Shown here: in pieces, positions 22,574 to 33,735 of the stretch | Layout of the letters: every line of letters starts with the position of its first letter | Numbering within the stretch: position 1 is the first letter of the stretch | Assembly: GCA_037074705.1 (NCBI GenBank) | Contig: CM073590.1 | Span: 239,911,101 to 239,975,100, forward strand | Length of the DNA: 64,000 bases | Source of the DNA: Zhengitettix transpicula | Lineage: Eukaryota > Arthropoda > Insecta > Orthoptera > Tetrigidae | Direction: 5' to 3' | Position numbers and translations under genes: made by a program | Notes under the pieces: model-generated | The model's input: the letters and a program-made list of their open reading frames with translations, nothing else | Told to the model about the DNA's origin: nothing | Database searches by the model: none

Positions 22574-22606
22574 GACTTGGCCCGGGTTGAGTCCCGAGAA
22601 TTTTAT

Positions 22607-22940
22607 TTAGGACAGATTCCCTAATTTAAATCCATTTCTCCCGCATGATTATGCAACCACTTTGCCTCAAACTCTTTCTATTGCACTCATCAACTTCCTC
22701 TAAAACTATTACGAAACGTAAAAAGAATAAATAAATTATTTGGAATTTACTAACGTTTCAAACATGGACGGCGGACCAGAGCATCCGGACCTCTGAATAC
22801 CTCCGAGTACTGTTTTTTACTTTACTCCCAAAACACTCATGCTTAATATATATAATTCTTCTTTGAATAAGATAAAAATAAAAAAATATAAATTTTTTAA
22901 ATACTGGGGGTGGGGGGGGGGTCAATAATTACAAATGTAT
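22607..22940. other. Unassigned sequence
   Basis: No gene. A short G run lies at 22905-22922. Confidence 0.4.
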
Positions 22941-23470
22941 GGAACATGTTAAAGAGATATACAAGCTAAAATTGGAATGGCAAAGAATTTACACGGAATA
23001 ATTTCGAATAAAAATTTAACAAAGGAAACAAAAATTTATAAGAGCATAATACAGAACATTCTATGTTATGGAAGTGAAATTTGACCCCTGACAGAATTAC
23101 AAAAGAACAAAATTAGAACAGGAGAATTCGAATTATCTGAGGAGAAGTCTTCAAAAAATCAAAAGAAGACAGGATAAAAATGAGAAATGAGCTCCTTTGG
23201 AAAGAAATGAAAGTAACCACGTGAGTCGTTAAAAGGATTGAAAATCAAACCCTTAACAAATGCTGTATGGTCACGTACAAAGAATGGAAAATGGCCATAC
23301 GGAACAAATAAACGGGGCAGACCCATGGAAACCCATGTGAAAACCATAATGGAGGATAGGAATTTGGAAGAGGGAGATTGGAACGACAGACAGAAATGGA
23401 AATTGAAGACGGCAAACCTTTCAAATGGTGGGAAAAGCCGAAGAAGAAGAAGAAGGAAGAGAAGAATAAG
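22941..23470 (+). mobile_element. Non-LTR retrotransposon ORF2 C-terminal remnant (RTE-like), second family
   Basis: One frame gives KIYKSIIQNILCYGSEI followed by a stop and PLTE, matching the R-P-I-L-x-Y-G-S-E-x-W-x-L-T region. The 23238-23549 frame reads KRGRPMETHVKTIMEDRNLE then EGDWNDRQKW, the common K-R-G-R-P ... R-x-L ... D-R-x-x-W end of these proteins, and runs into a GAAGAAGAAG tail at 23440-23456. Several stops and frameshifts make it dead. Sequence differs from the copy at 19.8 kb, so it is another subfamily. Confidence 0.7.
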
Positions 23471-24799
23471 ATATAAAAAAAGATATGATCGGATACAATT
23501 AAAATCTGAAGAGAGTTTTGGACAGTATGAGAATATCAGTACAGGGTGATTAAAATGTCGGATTCGGAGATGAGAATGGTGGATAGCGGTAGGGATGAGT
23601 TTGAGGGGAAAAAAAAGTTATTTAAGGAGAGGAAAACTTGATGGAAAGACGTTTCGAACGTTCCGTCTTCAGGGAGCAGTTAGAAGTTCGCAGGCACGGG
23701 AAAGACAGGGACCTACTGCTCTCCTGAGGAATTAAAGTCACTGTAGTTAAACAAAAAACCGGATTCAAGTATAAAAGACAGTTTGAGCAATGAGTGGTAC
23801 AGGGTGATGTCACGGGACAGGCTGAGCTGAATCAAGATGTTCGGTTCCAGTGAACAGAGGTATTCCGATACTGTGCCAGCCAGAACTTCGGCGTGTTCCT
23901 TCCTCTCTGACGTTATCAGCGCCGCTAAAACTTCCCTTCGGTTCCTCCATGTACTTCCAGTACCCACCTTTATCGCTGGTTTCCTCGTCGTTGACACTGT
24001 ATCCTGTGTCTGAACAGGACTTCCTCGCACTCCATCCAGCGACTTCAGAATTACAGTATAATGGAACCTTTCGAACAAACGCTAGATCGTGTGGAGTGTT
24101 CCATGCACGTTCCTCGGGGTTAGAGATTTGTTTTTTTCGCCTCACTTGTGAGCTGAGACGTGCTCTCTTCTCCTAAGAACTGTTATTGTTTCCGTGACCT
24201 ATTTATTGTTTAAGTCACGCTTCGTCTTTAAGTCGTGTGCTCTTTTAAGGAAGAGACGAGATTAGTGAATACCGGAAGAATGTGAGACTCAGACACTCTT
24301 GTGGTATACAAATATTTTATCCCCACCACTACCACCACCGCAAAAAAAAACAACCCCCTGCTGAATCCCATCAATATCCTTGCGTGGTTTCGTTATTATG
24401 ATGAATTCTGATTTAATATCAATTCCAACGTTTCAATTTTTTTTGGTTCGTATCGTAACACTCAGACTGGCAGAGAAACACAATGCCATAGCAGCTGAGG
24501 AAGCCGATTGGACGGGAAGGGATTGAAGAGGCTTAATGGCGCATGGGATAAGTTCTTTGACCGTGAACGAAAATATCGTGTAGCGATAGAAACTCTGGAA
24601 CCAACAGCATCCTTTTTAATTTATAATAATGTATCAGATGAGTTTCCAAAGATATGTTTGGGATTAGCAAACGTAACGGAAAGTATATCTCATGTCAACG
24701 AGAATAGATTTTGTTATACAGAGACATTTATTATTACTACACCTGAGCATTTACTCGGTGGCAGTTTTGGTTGTAGTCGGGTTACTTTATTGTAACGCA
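23471..24799. other. Unassigned sequence with one hammerhead-like remnant
   Basis: At 23647-23682 (minus) CCTGAAGA is followed by CGGAACGTTC, GAAAC and GTC. Core bases are present, but stem II is an almost loopless palindrome, so I treat it as decayed or dimer-only. Frames of 95-121 codons between 23713 and 24795 overlap on both strands and are not recognised. Confidence 0.35.
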
Positions 24800-25140
24800 C
24801 GTCGTACACCCCCACCCCCTAAGGCTGCTCATTTACCATACTGTAAAGGGGGTTGAAATTAAACTAAGATAACATTAGTAGAAACACTATCAATCGTTTT
24901 CACCGCTAAAAATATTTATCCAACGAAAATATAGGTTGTTTAAGCATGTTTGAATATTTACACCCCCGCTCCTGAGGGTGGTAGACGTGTTTCAACCCGA
25001 CAGTGTTTGTTTCCTGATCGAAAAGAACACGTGGACGAAATTTGGTGAAATTTGCTCCATCGGTGTAGATTTGTATAAGGAACATACAAACAAACAAATA
25101 TATATAAATAAATACATACATACATACATACAAACACACT
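24800..25140 (+). mobile_element. Dispersed repeat with CATA-rich tail
   Basis: Contains AGAAACACTATCAAT (repeated inverted at about 26430), then ACGTGGACGAAATTTGGTGA, GCTCCATCGGTGTAG, TATAAGGAACATACAAAC and a (CATA)n run at about 25110-25130. A body of this kind followed by a tetranucleotide tail is typical of a retrotransposon or Helitron-associated 3' end. No ORF. Confidence 0.45.
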
Positions 25141-26212
25141 GGTTCATTTATTAGATTATTCTTGAGATAAAAAATCTCCTGTTTCTACATTTCAAGCCAA
25201 TAAACAAAATAACATTGTTTCGAATATTCAAGCCTTATTATAATTCCTATTATCATCATAAATAGAGGATAATATTCAATTTCATCAGAATTTTCTGTAT
25301 TAACGTGAATTATTTATTATCCTTCCCTCTCCTGAGAATTGAGCGCAGGTCTACCTTGCTTCTAATGAACAAGCTCCTCCCACTGTTACTAAGCAGCCAA
25401 TCAGGGCTCGGCACTTGCGGCTCGTAAGAAAGTTTCGAAATTTCGATCTTCAAGAATTAAAAATGATCTCATTTTCAGAGATAATATTTTTCTGATTCGT
25501 TAAAGAAACAGACAATCTCTGGATTGAACCCAACGATTGTATTCCAGTAATATATCCTTAACCGAATGGCCAAAGAAATTAAATCGGCGTTCCTCGTAGC
25601 AGTCTTTTTTTTTTTAACAGAATAGTTTACAAAATATCTTCTGCGAAGAAGTGTCGAAGGGTCTTAAACGCAAATGGGATAAGAGGTATCAGGGGTCGCA
25701 AGTTATCTTATAGCCACGGCTAACCTTTCGCCCGCCTCCCCCCCCCCTCCTCCTCATCCTGGCCTTTCATTTCTTCTTCTTCTTATAAACACGCGATATG
25801 GCCCGAGTATTACTTCTCTGCGTGTTTCGAGACTCCGAAAAAAAAAGAAAAAATTAAACGTATATGGTTTACAGTGACCAAAAAAAAAACCTCTCCCCAG
25901 TTTCTCATAGACGTGTTAAGAAGTGTGTAAATACGGAAACGCCTTGCAATAAGAACACGCACACACACACACACAGCGGGAAAAATAACACTAAAGTCAC
26001 GCTAGTCTGTTAACCCTTTGGCGATATGATGACAACGCCAAAAAAAATTAGTTTGCTGGAGACTTAGCCTTCATTCACCACACTGGAAGAGGGGGAAAAT
26101 AATAATAAAAACCCCGTCAAACTTGAGTAGAACGTGCCAGTGTGTTTCTAGAAACATCGAAACGAAATTTATCGTTTTATATAATCTGACAATTGTCATT
26201 TAAGAAATTAAC
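25141..26212. other. Unassigned sequence
   Basis: AT-rich; a CA run at about 25960-25975. No gene recognised. Confidence 0.4.
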
Positions 26213-26985
26213 GAAACAGCCAATCGTATTTGTTAATTAAAACAAAACAATAATAATTCCAATACGACGTATCGACCACGATTTTGGGGGCTTCCTCAGA
26301 TAACATACCTAATTAAGTGAAATCAAATAAATAAAACAGACTGTGTGGGTATGTTAAAATTTTCAAACTCGCGAAAACGGCCGAGATTTGCCTCAAAATA
26401 AAATATATTTTTCACAAGGTCAATTGATAGTGTTTCTCCCGATGTTGTTTGTGTTTAATTTCAACCTATTTTGGCATGGGGTTGAGGAAGACCCTTAGGG
26501 GTAGTGGGTTTAGGGGCGTCACATCCATATAATGCAAGAAAAAAAACAACGAAGATTGCAGTCGAATCCGCGGTTATGGACGTCGCTGAATTTAATTATG
26601 ACAACCCTCCGGGCAACGCTGACGCACCCAGGAAGTATATACGAAAATTTAGAGATTGTAAATTTTGTTTAAAAAAATAGTTATAAATGAAATAAATTTT
26701 TTTAGATTTTAATTAATTATCGTGAAACAGAAATTAATTAAAATCTGTATATTTGTATTAAAAATTTATTATTTATATTATAAAGTAATTAATTTTCATC
26801 AAAAAATTTCTATTATTTATTAAACTTACATTTCTAATTTTTCATATATATATTTAGCCATATATATAAGTATTTTTACCTAAGGAAGTCCCAAAATTGT
26901 GGACGAAACGTCTATTTGAAAATATTCTCAGTTTTAATTAATTAATACACATTTCCCTTGGAATTTTTGGCAGTTTATTTATTTA
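26213..26985. mobile_element. TIR-like element with a decayed hammerhead motif at each end
   Basis: Left end GAAACAGCCAATCGTATTTG and right end TTGGAATTTTTGGCAGTTT are inverted relatives. Left ribozyme (26263-26305, minus): CTGAGGA, AGCCCCC, GAUAC in place of GAAAC (A14 lost), GTC. Right ribozyme (26876-26930, plus): CTAAGGA (G5 lost), a perfect stem II AGTCCC...GGAC, GAAAC, GTC. A copy of the 24.8-kb repeat is nested inside at about 26395-26520. Confidence 0.45.
26395..26520 (-). repeat. Inverted partial copy of the 24.8-kb dispersed repeat
   Basis: Shares ATTGATAGTGTTTCT and the following TTTAATTTCAACC (complement) with 24840-24900. Confidence 0.45.
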
Positions 26986-28746
26986 CTGAAAGTTATCCCT
27001 ATTATTTTTAAATCTAGAAATTCGGTTCCCCTGTTTTCCTTTTTTTTATATCCCAGTGGTTCCTTCACAGCAAAACTGTTCCGTTTTATTTTTACTTTTA
27101 CTCTACTCCCGACCTCCGCGAATCAATTCTTTTCTTTTCTTATTTCTTTTAACACTCGACTGTAGTTTTCTTTTCGGGAGGAGAAAATCCAAAGCCCTTT
27201 TCGACTTTTACAGCTCTACCACCAAAGTTACGTCCCTGACATTAATAAGACCATCCGATTTTACGTGAAGCAAAACAATTGAATTTTATTCCTGCGAGAT
27301 ATTTACTCACTATCTTCAGTAGCAGTTGAGGTGAGGTGGAGGTGGTGGTGGGGGGGGGGGTTTATTTTACGAAGCACTGTAATTGTTATAGCTGCAATTA
27401 TTGGGTTGGATTTGGAGAGGTTCGACTGTGGAAAAGAATACGGCCACGAAAAAAATTATAATGGGAAAATAATAATAATAAAAAAAGACATTGGACAGTA
27501 ATGATAAGACAGAAGGAAAAGAAAAAAAAATTAAACATGTGACCATAAAAGAAAAATTATAGCTTTCAAGAATTCGCCTTGACAATAGAAAGAAACTTAA
27601 CAATTGTGTCTTAAAACCTTCTAATTTGTTTCTTATCAACGCTGCTGTTCCTTGAACCTGTAAATTGTCTTTGAAATCATTTCTGAAGATTTTGTTCCAG
27701 GAAAACACATGAAATATTATACAAAGGAACACAGCAGAAACAACTAAAGGGGGTGAAATGCAACTGTTGATTTTTTTAATCCATTAGCTTTCCTTCTTCC
27801 TGAGACACTTTAGTGTCTTTGGAACCGATTTGAATTTTTCCGAGACTACACTAATCAAAAATAATGTTGATTTTTTGACATCCTAGTTCATCCTTCTAGA
27901 TTGAAGCGATCGTCGTGACGATGACCCGTGACCCGGTTTGAAACGACAGCAAACGAGATATTTGGGAAACGTAGTCTCGTGTCGGAGCTGTTAGGGTGTT
28001 TTGAAAGAGGATTAAAAAAAACCAAGTAGAAACCTAAAAGTTTAAGGACGGTCGCTTACATGACGTACAGTGTGACTTACTGTGGTGAAGGCCAAGAGTC
28101 TTGTGAAGGGGGGAAAAAGAAAAGTGAAAGTGCCGCCAAGACTAGTTTTCGTGAACGAGATTTGCTCAAGGTCGAACACGGCGGAGAAAATAAAAAAAAA
28201 TAGGACAGAATAAGGTAAAATAAAAATCTACCAGTCTTGAAGAAGGGAAAATGTTTAACGTTGTTATAACTGAAAAATAAAAGAGGTCAAGTAGTCAGGC
28301 AACATTACAAATAAGTGATATTTGGAAAAAAATAATGCAGATGTCTGTGAATAATGCACAGATTAAATGGGAATTTACGATGTACTTAAATATGAACGTT
28401 ACGAAATAAGAAACATTTGAACTACAGTGGATAAGAGCAAAGAAAATAAATTGGAACAACTCAAGCGGGAAATACAACCATGATTCAAAGGAAAAAGTAT
28501 ATCAACGAAAAGGAGCAGTGGAGGAGAATGACCATTAAGAGGAGGAAGCAGTGGATGGAAGATTTCAGCGGGCTACGTATCGAGGGGAAAAAAAATTGTT
28601 TTACGTAAGTATTTTAGGAGATAACGATTTTGGCATGGATTAGGACGGGTTGGACAAGAACCGAAACAAACCGGTTATAACTAATATTAGAAGGGAAAAG
28701 AGCGAGAGAGAGAGAAAGAGAAATTAGTGGACAATGTTTTGGAGGT
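26986..28746. other. Unassigned sequence
   Basis: No repeat-family member recognised. Frames at 27056-27268, 27367-27732 and 28295-28477 are low-complexity or hydrophobic by composition only. G11 run at about 27350-27361. Confidence 0.4.
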
Positions 28747-29178
28747 CACAGGCTCCATGAGGGTAATCCACATAGTGGCAACTCCCCTTTAATAGCATAG
28801 GAAGGGATTTGAAAGGGGGGATGCGGAAGGGTAGAGGAAGGTAGCCAAGGGTTAACTAGGGCCCCAAGGCTGTAGTTTAAGGATCCTACCCGGCAATTCG
28901 CCTAAAAGTAATTCAGGGAAAACCCTAGAAAACCTGCATCAGGTAGGTCGGCCATTGGCGGGAGAGGGGTTTTCTGTGGGGGGGACGCAGCATTCCGTTC
29001 TCCGTGTCTCGACCAGTTTAGGAGGCAGCTGGCCGACTGTTCCAATGGGAACAGGGAACAACTCTTACCGTACGCCCAAGGTCTGTGACCCCCAGAACAA
29101 AACAGACCGAGGTGCCACGGCTGGTGGGAACCGTAGTTCAAAAAAACAGAGAGAGGAGAAGGCATCCCCCAAAGGTTA
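28747..29178 (-). mobile_element. R-family A-tailed retroposon, copy 6
   Basis: Reverse orientation. The 3' side reads CAGGCTCCATGAGGGTAATC with no clear T run left, so the tail has decayed. The body extends to the AGAACCTT-proximal part, ending near AGAGAGGAGAAGGCATCCCC. Confidence 0.75.
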
Positions 29179-29295
29179 GACTCCTCCAGAGCTCTCTGGG
29201 AAGGTTCAGCCAGGTTCACAGACTTCCCTTGGAGACAACTAATATACTCAACGACGAATTATATAACTACGAATTTACAGCATGACTATAACACA

Positions 29296-29350
29296 ATATA
29301 AAACTGATGAAGGTACAAACACGGACCGAAACGTTGTCGTAAATAAAATA
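29296..29350 (+). ncRNA. Hammerhead ribozyme-like motif (intact core)
   Basis: CTGATGA at 29304-29310, stem II GGT...ACC with loop ACAAACACGG (short), GAAAC, GTT or GTTGTC as the cleavage region, then GTAAATAA. Core bases are complete, but I could not find a good stem I, so this one is weaker. Confidence 0.4.
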
Positions 29351-29735
29351 AAAATATTGTCTGGTATTGGTAAAAAAACGGCATTATTTATTTAATATAA
29401 ACCGACGTAAAAATACAATCTTTAAATTATACACAAATTTATTAACACCTGTCCAACCTAAAGAAGTCCTGAAAGTGGACGAAACGTCAAAAATTAATTT
29501 TTGTTAATAAACATAATAATTTTCTGGCTCCATCCTGTATATTTACTGATTTACAAGAAAATTCATCGTCCCAACTTTGATAACCTTAATTAATTTAGCT
29601 ACTTTTGATGTTTTCCGCGTTGAATATTTATGACGTCACGTCTGTCAAATAAATGTAACGTTGTCGTAAATAATTATAAAAAAATATTGTCTGGTGTTGG
29701 TCAAAAAAAACTGTATTATTTATTTTGTATATAAT
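29332..29735 (+). repeat. Direct repeat of the hammerhead 3' flank
   Basis: AACGTTGTCGTAAATAA ... ATATTGTCTGGT, TTGGT, TATTATTTATTT occurs at 29332-29400 and again at 29655-29730. A second related core at 29455-29497 (CTAAAGA, perfect AGTCC...GGAC stem, GAAAC, GTC) lies between them, with G5 lost. The layout suggests a broken tandem array of monomers. Confidence 0.5.
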
Positions 29736-29891
29736 TCATGCATAGAATTTAGAGGCAGGGTTCTGCAACCTTCCCTGTTGGGGACCGAGATGAAATATAT
29801 ATTAATATATTCTATTATAGTGTTGTGACTCTCCTCACAATTTTCTGATTTTATGACCACTAATCCTTTTTCATCCTAGACCTTATTTGCT

Positions 29892-30530
29892 GTTTTTTTT
29901 TTTTTTTTTTTTTTACATTTCTGATTCAGTCAGCTCTCAGCCACCTAGAACACTGGACCAAACAATGGCGAATCAGCATAAATCTCACCAAATCAGTAAC
30001 AGTCGCATTCACACTATCCAAAAATGCTCCTCCGCACATACCCCTCTATATAAACAGCGCCGAAATACCCACAAAAACAGTAACCCACCTACCTATGACT
30101 CCTCTTCGATACAAAACTCTCTTGGAAACCCCACATTAAACACCTCCTCTCTAAAATTACCTTTATATCCTCTCCTAAACAGAAAATCCCCACTCGCCCT
30201 CAGCACAAAACGCCTGGTATATCTTTCCATAATTCAACCCACCTGGTCCTACGCCTCATCCATATGGGGAGCAACAGCCAAAACCCATTCAGCCAAACAA
30301 AACCTTCGCAACGTCACCAACTCTCCCTGGTACCTCAGAAATTCCATCATCCACCACAACATTAAACTTCCCCAAGTCAACTCAATAATCACCAAATCCG
30401 TAACCTCCTTAATCAAAAGCACCTTCAACCATCCTAACACCACGATCCAGCAATTCCATAGCAACCCTCCCCCACCCCCACACGCACGTCGCCTCATCCT
30501 TCCCCCAGAACACTCTGGCACTTCCTAACC
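29892..30530 (+). mobile_element. Jockey-like non-LTR retrotransposon remnant (reverse transcriptase C-terminus)
   Basis: The frame 29887-30528 is open for 213 codons but reads as the C-terminal part of a Jockey-clade reverse transcriptase with deletions. Visible parts are a basic segment, then LYPLLNRKSPLALSTKRLVY, then PTWSYASSIWGATAKTH (family pattern R-P-x-x-x-Y-A-x-x-x-W-G) and SPWYLRNSIIHHNI (family pattern P-W-F-V-R-N). The catalytic YADD box and endonuclease are missing. The AT-rich start beginning with poly-F comes from a T run, so no true start codon is implied. Confidence 0.75.
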
Positions 30531-30639
30531 CCCCTTGGTGACTCCAATCTTGGTTGCTTTACGGAAAAAGTAGTCCGGGAAGGTAAGTTGTTGTGGGTGA
30601 TTTGATTTCGTTTTCAGTTTTGTGTTGATTAAATCTGCA

Positions 30640-31012
30640 GGATCAAAATAAAGAAAACCCATTCAGCCAAAATCCAAATCAAACAAATCATAATCCTTCG
30701 CACCATCACCAACTCTTCCTGGTACCTCAGAAATTCCATAATCGACCACAACATTAAACTTCCCCAAGTCAACTCAATAATCACCAAATCCGTAACCTTT
30801 TTAATCAAAAGCACCGTCAACCATCCTAACACCACGATCCAGCAATTCAATAGCAACCCTCACACGCACGTCGCCTCAAGAGACCTCATCCTTCCCCCCA
30901 GAACACTGTGGCACCTCCCTAACCCACCCCATCCTCATATCCGCAGACCCATCAAATTCAACATCACCAGCGAACCCTCATAACCCAACGATGTATGCCC
31001 CTCAGACACCCA
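30640..31012 (+). mobile_element. Second, direct copy of the Jockey-like remnant
   Basis: Repeats the end of the previous element from AACCCATTCAGCCAAA onward, with CTGGTACCTCAGAAATTCCA identical in both. It differs by small insertions and stops and continues further to a CCTCATAACCC end. Between the copies lie about 110 bp of unrelated sequence. Confidence 0.7.
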
Positions 31013-31617
31013 AATTAAAATACAATAAATAATCTGCAAAATTATGTTAATTGCTGGATTAACATACGTGCCAAGTTCCTAGGTTAATTATGTACAGAAA
31101 TTTTAATTGTATATGCTGTAAACTTTATGTGACAACAAATAATCTTAAGATAAAACTTTTGTCTAATAAAATAATAAAAACATTTCGGTATATTTTTATT
31201 TATTTATTTATTTACAAGGAGTAAAATGTACGATCGCTCTAACCAGTGGACTATCCTCACTTTCCTCAGGTAATTCTTTATCAGCCGCAACATCGGTTTA
31301 TATCGTTTTGGTACGACTCGGACAACTGTAAACCCAAAATTGGTAGGAGGGAGCGGCGATGAGGGGAGGGTGGGGAAGAAGAGATATAACAACCAGAGGG
31401 GGGGGGGGAGGGGTCTGCAACAGGAGCTTAATTACAGTTTGAGAAACTGGGACGGTGACTTTAGGATTGGATACAGCAGAGCTTTCAGGCCACGCACGTT
31501 ATTCTGCGGTTTCGCTAAGGTAACGCGGACACACACACACACGAAGGAGGAATTACTACAAAGTTCCCCAGAGGGAGTGGAGGAAGAGAGGGAAAAACTG
31601 GAATTTACACGCACCGA

Positions 31618-31657
<40 letters not shown>

Positions 31658-31925
31658 TTCTCGTAGGAAACAGAACGGATAATAATTATTCTGGAATTAG
31701 TAAATTCCGGCGTAGTTACCAAATAAGCAGAACCTCTAGAGGAAACTATGTTTGCGCAATCAAGTCAGGGTCAATGCAAATCAAATACAAAACAGTTTAC
31801 TGTCTGTAGAAACCCTCACGCACAGTTTTTCATTACTATAGTGCGTTACAATTATCCTCCAATTTATTTAACTAAAAACTTCTCATTTACACATTTAATT
31901 TGATGACATTTTTACAGACGCTCTA
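31013..31925. other. Unassigned sequence
   Basis: A GA run lies at 31617-31660 and a G run at about 31399-31410. The frame at 31340-31666 and its antisense partner are low-complexity. No gene supported. Confidence 0.4.
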
Positions 31926-32132
31926 CTTTTTATTTGTAGCGTTACGACGTTTCGATACCTGTTGGTATCATCTTCTGGTATTATTATCCAAATTACTATA
32001 ACAAACTAGTAAACTACGGACAATTACAAAGAGTTAAGAGAATTCTGTACCTTGTGTGAATTTATCAACATCGTAATTGTATGTGAAGATGACACGAGCA
32101 CGTGTCGAAACGTCGTAACGCTACAAATAAAA
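31926..32132. mobile_element. 207-bp TIR element with paired family B hammerheads
   Basis: The ends TTTTTATTTGTAGCGTTACG ... and its exact complement form a perfect inverted repeat of about 29 bp. Left arm (minus): CAGAAGA (U4 lost), stem II GATACC/GGTATC of 6 bp, GAAAC, GTC. Right arm (plus): GTGAAGA (C3 lost), stem II GACACG/CGTGTC of 6 bp with loop AGCA, GAAAC, GTC. Both arms keep strong stem II but have one core defect each. Confidence 0.6.
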
Positions 32133-32271
32133 AAAAATAAAGGCCATTAACTGATTTTTTTTAAAATTCAAAAACAGACGTAGAATCAAAAAAAAAACTT
32201 TCAACAAACAACTACTGTTTTATTTTTAATTTTATCATTTATCATCTCTTATCATTCTTTAATATTCTTAG

Positions 32272-32306
<35 letters not shown>

Positions 32307-32586
32307 ATAACGATACTAATAATAAGAAAGGTAATAAAATACAGACAAAAGAAATGTGTTAATATGATTGAAAGCAACGCAAATGCGCCGTGAAAAACGA
32401 CCACACAACATGAAACGAGCTGACTGACTTAAAACACCTGGCGAAAGCAACAAGGGTTGCAGGAACGTTGATGTTGTTTGTCGTTTATTTGGCCATGTAT
32501 TTATCTAAATTAAAATTAAATAAATATTAAAAGAATCTTTTTCACTTTTTAGTTTGTGGAATTACGTAAATAGTAATCTATTTTCC

Positions 32587-32635
<49 letters not shown>

Positions 32636-32642
32636 TAATATC
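32133..32642. repeat. AT microsatellites and a decayed family A motif
   Basis: AT runs are at 32276-32303 and 32587-32630. At 32436-32476 (plus) CTGGCGA, GCAAC...GTTGC stem and GGAAC represent family A with two core changes; family landmarks ATACAGACAAAAG lie upstream at about 32340. Confidence 0.5.
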
Positions 32643-32786
32643 AGATATTTTTAACGACCAATAATTATTTTATCAATCAGAAAATATTGACAACAACGTT
32701 TCTGTTCATATTTGTACCCTCTTCAGTCTGTTTTTGACCGTAAGGTTTTTTCCTCAGTCACTTATTGGTCATTAAATATATTTGAT
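32643..32786. mobile_element. Small inverted-end element with hammerhead motif
   Basis: Left TTTTTAACGACCAATAAT and right ACTTATTGGTCATTAAATAT are inverted relatives. A minus-strand motif at 32690-32732 lies inside. Confidence 0.4.
32690..32732 (-). ncRNA. Hammerhead ribozyme-like motif (intact core, weak stems)
   Basis: CTGAAGA, GGGTAC...GAACAG, GAAAC, GTT, GTTGTC. Related to the GTACGAATTC family at 36.3 kb. Stem II pairing is short. Confidence 0.4.
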
Positions 32787-33735
32787 TACGTAGTATAAAA
32801 CATAAAATTATTAGATTCGATTTTAGATCAGTGTATGGGTAGACCATACATATATATATATGTATTAAAAATAATTCATGATAAAACTTGTCAATCTTTC
32901 GTATGGGGCTTTTATCTACATATAAAAAATATTATTTTACATTAAAGTGATTATTTAAAGCTATGAGAGCCGCCATATTGCCGCGGCCATCATGAAGTTA
33001 ACCCTCTGTTGCCACCCAGGGATTTCACTACTGTCTCTGATTATTTTCCTTCCTTTTAACCGGAAAAAAATGATTAAGAAGGAACTTTACTCGTCGTAGT
33101 ATTATTATTATTATTGTGTGAGGGAGAATCAGGCGCTTCTGAAGCTTATTATTTGCTATGAATATGTAAGAGACAATTAAGTCTTCCCTGTAAAATGGAC
33201 CAATTTCTGTGTAGGATATTTTAATTTAACTGTAATAGTCAGGTCCTTTTATTTAAGCCTTACTTTGCATTTTTCTATGAGGCTGAATAAAAAAAAAGCA
33301 ATTTACAAATGGTAATATAATTTGCCTCAGTAATTGTCAATTAAAAATTAAATAAAAGAACACCGGATTAATATATAAATATTATATCACTTTATATTCC
33401 TTGGAGGAGCCAGGATCATTTTTAGTTCCCCCGCCAACCACAACTCCGAAGCTTTCTCCGTTTCTTCATTATTAGCCTTATTTATTGACTTGACAGGTTG
33501 ACCACAATGGCGTGATGTTATTATAACAGCTGATGTGAATCTTTGACTCACTTCCCTTTGCGCGTAAACGCGCCCTGGATTTCCCAGAATCCATCGGGCG
33601 ATTCAAACGAACTTCATAATGGGTCTCGTATTTATCTGATAATTGCTTTATATTTCTTCACAGTAGTACCATTAAAATTAGATTACACGTGGAGTTTCCA
33701 ACATGGATTTCCTGAACAGCTCTTCCCCCCCCCCC
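32787..33735. other. Unassigned sequence
   Basis: No gene. AGCCGCCATATTGCCG at 32970-32986 is a YY1-like motif. The 80-codon frame (33543-33785) is unrecognised. Confidence 0.4.

Larger units (their letters stand above)
21596..22606. mobile_element. TIR-flanked hammerhead satellite element
   Basis: Left TIR (21596-21625) begins ATAAAATTCTCGGG; right TIR (22577-22606) is its inverted copy, with 28 of 30 positions matching by eye. Between the TIRs nearly all sequence is a tandem array of about 63-bp units. No ORF. The short flank AATTTAAATCCA occurs left (21583) and again right (about 22623), which may mark a target-region duplication, though it does not abut the right TIR. Confidence 0.75.

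Noticed and set aside
29887..30528. 213-codon ORF as a host gene
   Set aside because: Its sequence is a deleted Jockey-type reverse transcriptase C-terminus, it starts in a T run, and a duplicated copy lies next to it.
31340..31722. Overlapping 108- and 96-codon ORFs on both strands
   Set aside because: Both cross GA and CA microsatellites and show no domain.
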